Assembly: GCA_017427625.1 (NCBI GenBank)
Contig: JAFRSL010000183.1
Span: forward strand, 1 to 5,553
Length of the DNA: 5,553 bases
Direction: 5' to 3'
From: Synergistaceae bacterium
GTDB taxonomy: Bacteria > Synergistota > Synergistia > Synergistales > Aminobacteriaceae
The position numbers and the translations under genes were made by a program. Of this stretch, positions 1-5,310 are shown piece after piece. The notes beneath the pieces are model-generated. The model was not told the DNA's origin. It worked only from the letters and a program-made list of their open reading frames with translations, and did not search any database. How positions within the stretch are numbered: position 1 is the stretch's first letter; each line of letters begins with the position of its first letter.

Positions 1-2
1 AT

Positions 3-974
3 TATGGCGTTCTGAAATCACTTGACGAAATCGCGGCGGCAGGGCATCGCATAGTTTCCGGCGGCGACCTGTACAAGGAGTCAGTGCTTGTTGACGACAA
101 GGTCATGGAAGGACTGCGCATCTGCATACCCCTCGCGCCGCTCCACAATCCCGGCCACATCATGGGAATCGAGGCAATCCAGCACGCACTCCCGAAGCTC
201 CCGAACGTCGTCGTATTCGATACAGCGTTCCACCAGACGATGCCCGACTACGCCTACATGTACGGACTTCCCTGGGAGTTCTACGAGAAACACAGAGTGA
301 GACGCTACGGCGCGCACGGAACGAGCCATCACTTCGTCGCCCTTAGGACTGCTGAAATTCTCGGCAAGCCTCTGGAAGACCTCAAAATGGTAACGTGCCA
401 TCTCGGAAACGGAAGCTCAATCTCTGCCGTAAAGAACGGAAAGTGCATCGACACATCAATGGGCCTCACGCCGCTTGCTGGTGTACTCATGGGAACTCGT
501 ACCGGCGACATGGACCCGGCCTGCGTACCGTTCGTACAGAACATCACGAAGTATTCAGCCGACGAGATGAACAACTTCATGAACAAGAAGAGCGGACTTC
601 TCGGAATTTCCGGCGTAAGCAGCGACTTGAGGGACGTTGAGGAAGCAGCGGCAAAGGGAAACGACCGCGCAAGGCTCGCGATCGACATGCTTGAATACGG
701 AATCAGCAAGTACATCGGCGCATACACCGTAGCAATGGGCGGGCTTGATGTCATCGTATTCACGGCTGGAATCGGCGAGAACAGCGCATCAACACGCGAG
801 GCAGTCTGCAAGAAGCTCGAATTTATGGGCGTAAAGATTGACCCGGCGAAGAACAACATTCGCGGAAAAGAAGCTACAGTAAGCGCGGACGACTCGAAGG
901 TAAGAGTCATGGTCGTCCCAACGAACGAGGAGCTTATGATTGCCCGCGAGACAAAGAGAATCGCATTTGCATAG
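3..974 (+). CDS. ackA: Acetate kinase, 5'-truncated by the window edge
   Basis: Cytoplasmic enzyme that interconverts acetyl phosphate + ADP and acetate + ATP, the last step of the Pta-AckA acetate-forming pathway. The frame is open from base 3 (bases 1-2 belong to a split codon) and gives 323 residues. Compared from memory with Methanosarcina thermophila AckA, about 75 N-terminal residues are missing, including the first phosphate-binding motif with the Asn/Ser active-site residues. With an offset of 75 the known catalytic positions all fall in place: Arg91 (GHR), His123 (APLHNP), Asp148 (FDTAFHQTMP), His180 (YGAHGTSH), Arg241 (MGTRTGD) and Glu384 (PTNEEL). CHLGNGSS and FTAGIGENSA, both in the nucleotide-binding part of the ASKHA fold, are also present. 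One oddity is VSGGD where the family usually has VHGGE. The gene overlaps yceD at its 3' end, implying a shared transcript. Identification is secure. Confidence 0.97.
   Translation, partial: YGVLKSLDEIAAAGHRIVSGGDLYKESVLVDDKVMEGLRICIPLAPLHNPGHIMGIEAIQHALPKLPNVVVFDTAFHQTMPDYAYMYGLPWEFYEKHRVRRYGAHGTSHHFVALRTAEILGKPLEDLKMVTCHLGNGSSISAVKNGKCIDTSMGLTPLAGVLMGTRTGDMDPACVPFVQNITKYSADEMNNFMNKKSGLLGISGVSSDLRDVEEAAAKGNDRARLAIDMLEYGISKYIGAYTVAMGGLDVIVFTAGIGENSASTREAVCKKLEFMGVKIDPAKNNIRGKEATVSADDSKVRVMVVPTNEELMIARETKRIAFA
927..932 (+). promoter_or_regulatory. Ribosome binding site deciding the TTG start of yceD
   Basis: GAGGAG lies 7 bases before the TTG at 940, an ideal Shine-Dalgarno distance, inside the ackA coding region. 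A caution is that the same bases encode the conserved Glu-Glu of the ackA TNEEL motif, so the match could be a by-product of protein conservation. The rival start, TTG at 967, has only a weak AAAGAG upstream. Confidence 0.55.
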
Positions 975-1515
975 CATATTTCACGAGTCACAGAAAGCAA
1001 TATTGACCCTCCCGCCCAAGAATGACACTGAGGCCGAGATTTCCGACAGCTGGGATTTCCCCGAAGGTGTCCTTGATTTCGACGGGCAGGAGTTCGTTTT
1101 CCCGAAAGGATTTCACGCTGAGGCTTCGTCGCGGTGGATTGAAGACGCTCTTTTGCTGGTGAACATCAACGTTTATGCTGAGGTTGAGGCGGAATGTGCG
1201 CGTTGTCTCACGCCCGTGAGCCTTGAAATATCGGGAGAATTGGGGTATCTTTATTATTCGCACGGTGCTGAAGAGCTGGAACAGTTCGATGACTTTATGC
1301 CCGTTGAGATTGACTTTTTCGGACGAGTTATCGACATCATGCCCCAGATTCAGGAGAGTATTTACACGCTCATTCCTACGAAGGTTTTGTGCAGGGAGGA
1401 CTGCAAGGGATTATGCCCGAATTGCGGAACTAATCTCAACGAAAGCCAATGCTCCTGCGGGAATGAGAACATTGATCCAAGACTCGAAGCATTGCGTAAT
1501 TTCAAGAGCGAATAA
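940..1515 (+). CDS. yceD: YceD/DUF177 family Cys-rich protein (ribosome-associated)
   Basis: A DUF177 (YceD) family protein, 191 residues from the TTG at 940. The family is nearly always encoded beside rpmF and has been linked to 23S rRNA accumulation; its biochemical role is not settled. Visible signatures are the central CARC motif (Cys86 and Cys89) and a C-terminal Cys cluster at residues 151-173 (CREDC, CPNCG, CSC), typical of a metal-binding form of the family, followed by the usual DPRLEAL ending. The N-terminal 60 residues are poorly conserved in this family, so the start is the uncertain part: TTG 940 has a good ribosome binding site and overlaps ackA by 35 bases, while TTG 967 would overlap by 8. 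The stop is 23 bases before rpmF, so the genes are probably cotranscribed and may be translationally coupled. It is probably cytoplasmic; no signal peptide or membrane segment is visible. Confidence 0.9.
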   Translation: MPARQRESHLHSIFHESQKAILTLPPKNDTEAEISDSWDFPEGVLDFDGQEFVFPKGFHAEASSRWIEDALLLVNINVYAEVEAECARCLTPVSLEISGELGYLYYSHGAEELEQFDDFMPVEIDFFGRVIDIMPQIQESIYTLIPTKVLCREDCKGLCPNCGTNLNESQCSCGNENIDPRLEALRNFKSE

Positions 1516-1522
1516 TTTACAC

Positions 1523-1529
1523 AGGGGGA
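1523..1529 (+). promoter_or_regulatory. Ribosome binding site of rpmF
   Basis: AGGGGGA lies 9 bases upstream of the rpmF ATG, in the 23-base gap after yceD. It is a strong site, as expected for a highly expressed ribosomal protein gene, and fixes the start at 1539. Confidence 0.8.
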
Positions 1530-1538
1530 TTAAGTATC

Positions 1539-1739
1539 ATGGCAACACCAAAGAGAAAAGTATCTCACGCCCGCACATCACAGCGGAAAGCTAACTGGCT
1601 CGGTTCACTCCGCGCGCCGGTAACAATGAGCTGCCCTAAGTGCGGAGAAGTTACATTAGCGCATCACGCCTGCCCTTCATGCGGTTACTACAAGGGTCGT
1701 CAGGTCGTGAAGATGAAGACCGAAGAAGCAGCCGGCTAG
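1539..1739 (+). CDS. rpmF: Large ribosomal subunit protein bL32, zinc-ribbon form
   Basis: Structural protein bL32 of the 50S subunit, 66 residues, close to the usual 55-65. The N-terminus MATPKRKVSHARTSQRKANW matches the basic, rRNA-binding start that is characteristic of L32. Cys32 and Cys35 (CPKC) and Cys45 and Cys48 (CPSC) form an intact zinc ribbon, so this is the zinc-dependent (C+) version rather than a Cys-free paralogue. It follows yceD in the near-universal yceD-rpmF pair. In many bacteria plsX and fatty-acid synthesis genes come next, but here the next gene is htpG after a GC-rich hairpin, so rpmF is probably the last gene of its transcript. The ATG start is supported by a strong ribosome binding site. 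Confidence 0.98.
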   Translation: MATPKRKVSHARTSQRKANWLGSLRAPVTMSCPKCGEVTLAHHACPSCGYYKGRQVVKMKTEEAAG

Positions 1740-1750
1740 TTATCGCGGCA

Positions 1751-1780
1751 ATGAGAATTTGAACGAGCCGGGGGTATGAT
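1751..1780 (+). promoter_or_regulatory. Possible sigma-70 type promoter for htpG
   Basis: TATGAT at 1775-1780 differs from the TATAAT -10 consensus at one base. ATGAGA at 1751-1756 is a weak -35 (4 of 6) at 18 bases spacing. Transcription would start near 1787 and leave a leader of about 20 bases. The -10 lies across the loop side of the hairpin at 1766-1793, so the two signals would share bases. No CIRCE inverted repeat (the HrcA operator) is visible in this gap. Short motifs like these occur by chance, so this is a suggestion only. Confidence 0.3.
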
Positions 1781-1795
1781 TTTGCCTCCGGCTTT
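1766..1795 (+). terminator. GC-rich hairpin, probable terminator of ackA-yceD-rpmF
   Basis: The arm 1766-1776 (AGCCGGGGGTA) pairs with 1783-1793 (TGCCTCCGGCT) over 11 base pairs, with two G-U wobbles and a 6-base loop. The T-run after it is very short (three Ts counting the last stem base, then GTGG), so it is a weak intrinsic terminator by sequence. It may allow read-through into htpG. It sits 26 bases after the rpmF stop and 14 bases before the htpG ATG. Confidence 0.6.
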
Positions 1796-1807
1796 GTGGT
1801 AAAGATT

Positions 1808-3676
1808 ATGAGCGAAGAAAAATTTTATTTCCAGTCAGAGGCCGCCGAACTTCTCCAGATGATGATTAGTTCGGTGTACTCGAATAAAGATATATTTTTA
1901 CGTGAGCTTATTTCAAACGCTTCTGACGCTCTCGACAAAAGGCGCATAGAATGCCTCAAGGACTCGGAGCTTGCAGAGAACAAAAATCCCGAAATAAAGA
2001 TAGAGATTGACACTGACGCGAAGACTCTCTCGGTCAGCGACAACGGAATCGGAATGTCCCGCGATGAGATTATCCAGTATCTCGGAACAATCGCAAAGTC
2101 AGGAACAAAGGACTTCCTCAAGGCCGCGAAAGACTCCAACACTCCGCAGGAATTGATAGGACAGTTCGGAGTCGGCTTTTACTCGGTCTTCATGGTTGCG
2201 GGAAAAGTTGAGGTCATAACGAGGAAGCTCGGAGGCTCTGAGACTTTCAAATTCACGTCTGACGGGGACGGATCATTCACGGTTGAGGACACAGAACAGC
2301 GCAGTGAATGCGGGACGACCGTAAAACTCTTCATGCGCGAAAATTCGGACGAGGGCGCGAAGAACTATCTCGACGAGTGGACTGTAAGGGACATAATCGG
2401 GAAATACTCGGACTTCATATCATGGCCGATTTTCTTCAAGGACAAAATCATAAACTCCCAGAAAGCAATCTGGCAGAGGCCCGAAAGTGAAGTAAAAGAC
2501 GAAGAATACAACGAGTTCTACAAGCACCTCACTCACGATTATCGCGACCCATTGACACGCATAAAGATTAACGCGGAAGGCTCGACAAACTTCAAGGGAT
2601 TACTCTTTATACCGTCGGAAGCACCGTTCGACTTCTTCATGAATCCTGACTCGGGCGGAATTTCACTCTACATCAACCGCGTATTCATCATGAACGACTG
2701 CAAGGATCTAATCCCGCAGTACATGAAGTTCGTCAGGGGAGTAATTGACAGCGAGGACTTGCCGCTTAACATTTCGCGCGAGATTTTGCAGGACGAGCCT
2801 ATAATCCGCATAATCAGGAGAAGCACACAGCGAAAAGTTTTCGGCGAACTCAAGAAGATGCTCGAAAATGACCGCGAGAAGTACGCGAAATTCTGGACAG
2901 CTTTCGGACGTGTATTCAAGGAAGGAATCGCGCAGGATCACGAAAACGCGAAGACCATACTCAGCCTCGCAATATTCAGGACTACGCTCAATGACGAATG
3001 GACGACGCTCGAAGAATACGAGTCCCGAATGAAGCCCGACCAGAAGGGTATCTACTGCCTCGCAGGAAACGACAACATCACAGCACTCGAAGCTTCGCCA
3101 AAACTTGAGCCTTTCACGTCAAAGGGGTATGAAGTTCTCTTGATGACAGACCCGATTGACGAGTTCATTCTCGCGCAGGCCGACTTCATTCTTCCCGAAG
3201 GCTCTAAAGACTGGCTCAACATTGCAAGAGACGACGTTACGCCATACAGCGATGACGAGAAGAAAGCCAATGACGAGAAACTCAAGGAGCTTGACGCGGA
3301 ATTTGAGCCTCTGAAGAAACTCGCGCTTGAGATTCTTCCTGACAAGCTGGAAAGCCTGAAACCGTCGCTGACATTGACGACCTCGCCCGCATGCCTCAGG
3401 GACGGCGCGGGAGGATTGTCGTTGCAGATGGAGAGGCTGATGCGTTCTGCTGGGAGAATTGTTCCGCCGCAGAAAAGAGTCCTCGAAATCAGCGCAACTC
3501 ACCCTGCTGTCAAGAAGCTGGCCGCGATTGCTGAGACTGACAAGGACATGGCCGGAGATATTCTGAGGGTGCTTTACGAGCAGTCGGTGATTCTTGAGGG
3601 TGAGATGCCTGATGATCCTGCGGGATTCGTGAAGCGCGTTGACAAGCTGATGACGCTCGCGCTGGGGGATGGTTAA
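1808..3676 (+). CDS. htpG: Molecular chaperone HtpG (bacterial Hsp90)
   Basis: Cytoplasmic ATP-dependent homodimeric chaperone that remodels client proteins, often with the DnaK system. From the ATG at 1808 it has 622 residues, the size of E. coli HtpG. The N-terminal GHKL ATPase domain shows ELISNASDALDK (Glu33, Asn37), DNGIGM (78-83) and GQFGVGFYS (118-126). The middle domain shows DPLTRIKINAEG and LPLNISREIL, with the conserved Arg near 324. The C-terminal dimerisation domain shows TTSPACLRDG, LQMERLMRSAG and THPAVKKLA. No motif is broken. The frame is open further up to a GTG at 1796, but that GTG sits just after the hairpin with no ribosome binding site, and the family aligns from MSEEKFYFQSEA. 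As in other bacteria there is no eukaryotic MEEVD tail; the protein ends ALGDG. Its stop is 3 bases before the next gene, implying one transcript. Confidence 0.97.
   Translation: MSEEKFYFQSEAAELLQMMISSVYSNKDIFLRELISNASDALDKRRIECLKDSELAENKNPEIKIEIDTDAKTLSVSDNGIGMSRDEIIQYLGTIAKSGTKDFLKAAKDSNTPQELIGQFGVGFYSVFMVAGKVEVITRKLGGSETFKFTSDGDGSFTVEDTEQRSECGTTVKLFMRENSDEGAKNYLDEWTVRDIIGKYSDFISWPIFFKDKIINSQKAIWQRPESEVKDEEYNEFYKHLTHDYRDPLTRIKINAEGSTNFKGLLFIPSEAPFDFFMNPDSGGISLYINRVFIMNDCKDLIPQYMKFVRGVIDSEDLPLNISREILQDEPIIRIIRRSTQRKVFGELKKMLENDREKYAKFWTAFGRVFKEGIAQDHENAKTILSLAIFRTTLNDEWTTLEEYESRMKPDQKGIYCLAGNDNITALEASPKLEPFTSKGYEVLLMTDPIDEFILAQADFILPEGSKDWLNIARDDVTPYSDDEKKANDEKLKELDAEFEPLKKLALEILPDKLESLKPSLTLTTSPACLRDGAGGLSLQMERLMRSAGRIVPPQKRVLEISATHPAVKKLAAIAETDKDMAGDILRVLYEQSVILEGEMPDDPAGFVKRVDKLMTLALGDG
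3664..3669 (+). promoter_or_regulatory. Ribosome binding site of the acidic protein, inside the htpG end
   Basis: GGGGGA, 10 bases before the ATG at 3680, lies within the last htpG codons. The site would be uncovered by ribosomes finishing htpG, which favours coupled translation of the two genes. Confidence 0.5.
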
Positions 3677-3679
3677 AAG

Positions 3680-5182
3680 ATGCCGTTCCTTCGCGCAGCA
3701 CTGCTCAAGAAGAAAGCCGAGCCTGAGCCTGAGCAGGACTATGTATTGCTGTCTCCGCTGGTTGAGGAACAGCCCGAGCCTGAGGAGGAATTTGAGCCAA
3801 CAAGGATCGAGGAACTCCACAGGCTCATGGATATTAGGACGGAAGAGGCCGAACGTGAGGAGCTTGGTACAGAAGCAGAGACGATCCCTGAGTATGATGT
3901 CATAACGGTTGAAGTTACGCCGCTCATCGAGGAGGAAGTCCCGGAGTTCGAACCAGAGCCGGAAGTAGATATTATTGACGCTGAAATCACGGAGCTTGAG
4001 GCTGAACCAGAACCGATAATTGATGAAGTCGAACCTGAACCGCAAGAGGAATCACTCCCCGAGCCTGAGCTGCTGACCGAGCCTGAGATTGAGCCGGAAG
4101 TTTTGGCCGAACCTGAACCAGAGCTTAAGGAGGCCATAGAGCCGGAAGACGAATTACCGCCCGAACCCGAATCCTCAGCGGAAGAAATCGCGGAGCCTGA
4201 AGAGGAATTATCGTCCGAAGCTGAAGCATCGTCAGAAGAAATCGCAGAGCCTGAAACGGAAAATGATACTGAAGAATTTACGGGTACTGATGAGACTGTT
4301 CCTGTTCCTGAAGATAACGGGGGCAACCTTGATGTTTTGGAGGTTCAGGAAGAAGAATCTCTTGAGCCGGAAGCAGGGATTGAGGGAGCTGTTGAGGAGA
4401 CTGCGGAAGAAACTCAGCCGGAAGAAGAACCCGAACCAATAGCTGAAGAAATCACGGAGCAGAAAGAAACCTCATTGCCCGAAACTGAAACGTCAGCAGA
4501 AGAAATCACAGGACAAGAGGACGCTTCACTTCCCGAAGCTGAGACAGTTACGGAGGAAATTACAGAGCCGGAAACTGAACCTGCCGATGAGGAGACAGCC
4601 GAGCTTGAGCCTGAAACACCGCCCGAAGATGACATCATTCCCGAAAACGACAACGAGGCCGACTTTGACGAGAACGCTTTGATGGACGATGACGATTCGC
4701 AGGAAACTGAAACCGAGTCCGAACCTGAACCCGAACCAGAGCCGAAACCACAGAAAGATTACAGCGGCTCACAGCTGAATTACGATTTCACGTCGGGCGA
4801 ACGATATGTTGACAAGGTTTCGACAAAGACAGAGTTCGACAAGATGCTTGACGAGCTTTCGGCAATCAGCAAAGATTTGCTCTCGTGGGAAGCTGAGAAG
4901 TTCGCGAAGAAATATACCGACAAATTTGAGGACGGCGACTCACCTGTCGCAGACGCGAGGAAGTTCGAGGCATTTCTCGGAGGCTACATCACAAACGCGG
5001 CCATGCTGCTCTACGATCTGGGCTACAAGGACGCGGCGATCAAACAGCTTGAGCAGGCAATAAGTATCCTTCAGGCAAGAAAGAAACTTGAGGACGAGAC
5101 TTCAGCCATAAAATCACGAGTTGAGGAACAGAATGACGCGGTTGATCTGTCCGACATTCTGGGACTTTTCGGGGACGGCTAG
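3680..5182 (+). CDS. Glu/Pro-rich, probably disordered protein with a TPR-like C-terminal domain, unknown function
   Basis: I do not recognise a named family. The 500 residues fall into three parts. Residues 1-13 (MPFLRAALLKKKA) are short, hydrophobic and basic, but too short for a signal peptide. Residues 14-358 are strongly acidic: about a third of the first 360 residues are Glu, mostly in Glu-Pro pairs, with only about six Lys/Arg and no aromatic-rich or membrane stretch, so disorder is expected. Residues 361-500 are of normal composition and predicted helical by eye; 434-466 (starting GGYITNAAMLLYDLGYKDAA) resembles one TPR helix pair, then a charged helix, and a tail ending DLSDILGLFGDG. 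The ATG at 3680 is the first start after the in-frame htpG stop, so the gene is linked to htpG and is followed by a terminator. Varied Glu and Pro codons argue that the protein is selected for. Possible roles (chaperone partner, cell-envelope or scaffold protein) are speculation. Confidence 0.88.
   Translation: MPFLRAALLKKKAEPEPEQDYVLLSPLVEEQPEPEEEFEPTRIEELHRLMDIRTEEAEREELGTEAETIPEYDVITVEVTPLIEEEVPEFEPEPEVDIIDAEITELEAEPEPIIDEVEPEPQEESLPEPELLTEPEIEPEVLAEPEPELKEAIEPEDELPPEPESSAEEIAEPEEELSSEAEASSEEIAEPETENDTEEFTGTDETVPVPEDNGGNLDVLEVQEEESLEPEAGIEGAVEETAEETQPEEEPEPIAEEITEQKETSLPETETSAEEITGQEDASLPEAETVTEEITEPETEPADEETAELEPETPPEDDIIPENDNEADFDENALMDDDDSQETETESEPEPEPEPKPQKDYSGSQLNYDFTSGERYVDKVSTKTEFDKMLDELSAISKDLLSWEAEKFAKKYTDKFEDGDSPVADARKFEAFLGGYITNAAMLLYDLGYKDAAIKQLEQAISILQARKKLEDETSAIKSRVEEQNDAVDLSDILGLFGDG
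4151..4258 (+). repeat. Two tandem copies of a 54-bp (18-residue) coding repeat
   Basis: Residues 158-175 and 176-193 of the acidic protein align with a period of 18: ELPPEPESSAEEIAEPE against ELSSEAEASSEEIAEPE, 12 of 17 identical. GAAGAAATC recurs exactly 54 bases apart, at 4181 and 4235. The copies have diverged at DNA level. Confidence 0.7.
4418..4579 (+). repeat. Three tandem copies of the same 54-bp (18-residue) coding repeat
   Basis: Residues 247-264, 265-282 and 283-300 share the pattern xxPExExxxEEITxxExx. The last two begin SLPETETSAEEIT and SLPEAETVTEEIT. The EEI codons fall at 4445, 4499 and 4553, exactly 54 bases apart. Synonymous codons differ between copies, so they are old or under protein-level selection rather than a fresh slippage product. 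The unit matches the pair at 4151-4258, from which it is separated by a non-repeating stretch. Confidence 0.72.
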
Positions 5183-5208
5183 AGGCTCAACATGACAAAG
5201 ACATAACG

Positions 5209-5243
5209 ACAGCTTTCGTAAATAATACGGAGGCTGTTTTTTT
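5209..5243 (+). terminator. Intrinsic terminator of the htpG - acidic protein unit
   Basis: ACAGCTTTCG (5209-5218) pairs with CGGAGGCTGT (5228-5237) as a 10-base-pair stem with two G-U wobbles and a 9-base AT-rich loop. It is followed by a run of seven Ts (5237-5243, the first of which closes the stem). It starts 27 bases after the stop of the acidic protein and is a textbook rho-independent terminator. Confidence 0.9.
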
Positions 5244-5249
5244 ACGCTA

Positions 5250-5258
5250 TGTTAAAAT
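5250..5258 (+). promoter_or_regulatory. Possible extended -10 promoter of the solute-binding protein gene
   Basis: TGTTAAAAT fits the extended -10 form TGnTATAAT with one mismatch. It lies just past the terminator in an AT-rich gap, about 53 bases before the TTG start. No convincing -35 is found at 16-18 bases upstream, where the terminator stem lies. The position is sensible, since a gene after a strong terminator needs its own promoter, but the sequence support is modest. Confidence 0.35.
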
Positions 5259-5295
5259 TTAATCACCCAAAGTTTTTACACAATCTCAAAATAGT

Positions 5296-5302
5296 AAGGG
5301 AG
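5296..5302 (+). promoter_or_regulatory. Ribosome binding site deciding the TTG start at 5311
   Basis: AAGGGAG lies 8 bases upstream of the TTG at 5311. No ATG or GTG in frame is better placed: the first in-frame ATG codons lie within the signal peptide near its cleavage site and would destroy it. Confidence 0.75.
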
Positions 5303-5310
5303 AGATAAGT

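Noticed and set aside
329..1000. Minus-strand open frame of 223 codons opposite ackA
   Set aside because: The plus strand is an unmistakable acetate kinase with all catalytic residues; the antisense product has no family signature.
1796..1807. GTG at 1796 as the htpG start
   Set aside because: It directly follows the hairpin with no ribosome binding site, and the family N-terminus aligns with the ATG at 1808.
1766..1807. RNA thermometer controlling htpG
   Set aside because: The hairpin ends 14 bases before the ATG and does not pair with the bases immediately upstream of the start, so it would not hide a ribosome binding site.
3669..3905. Plus-strand open frame overlapping the htpG stop in another frame (78 codons)
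   Set aside because: It lies entirely over htpG and the acidic gene, has a Ser/Arg-rich product without motifs, and its apparent start is only the end of htpG read out of frame.
3119..4045. Long open frame (308 codons) on the minus strand
   Set aside because: It spans the htpG C-terminus and the start of the acidic gene, both well supported on the plus strand. Its product is an Arg/Leu/Phe-rich string without any recognisable motif, as expected for an antisense shadow.
3739..4326. Minus-strand open frame giving a Ser/Gly-rich low-complexity protein (also 4414-4653)
   Set aside because: The Ser/Gly repeats are the mirror of Glu/Pro codons read antisense. Long stop-free frames are expected opposite GAG/GAA/CCN-rich DNA.
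5275..5297. TTTACA as a -35 box for the solute-binding protein gene
   Set aside because: A -10 at the proper 16-18 base distance would fall on the ribosome binding site GGGAGA, which does not match; the extended -10 at 5250-5258 is a better candidate.
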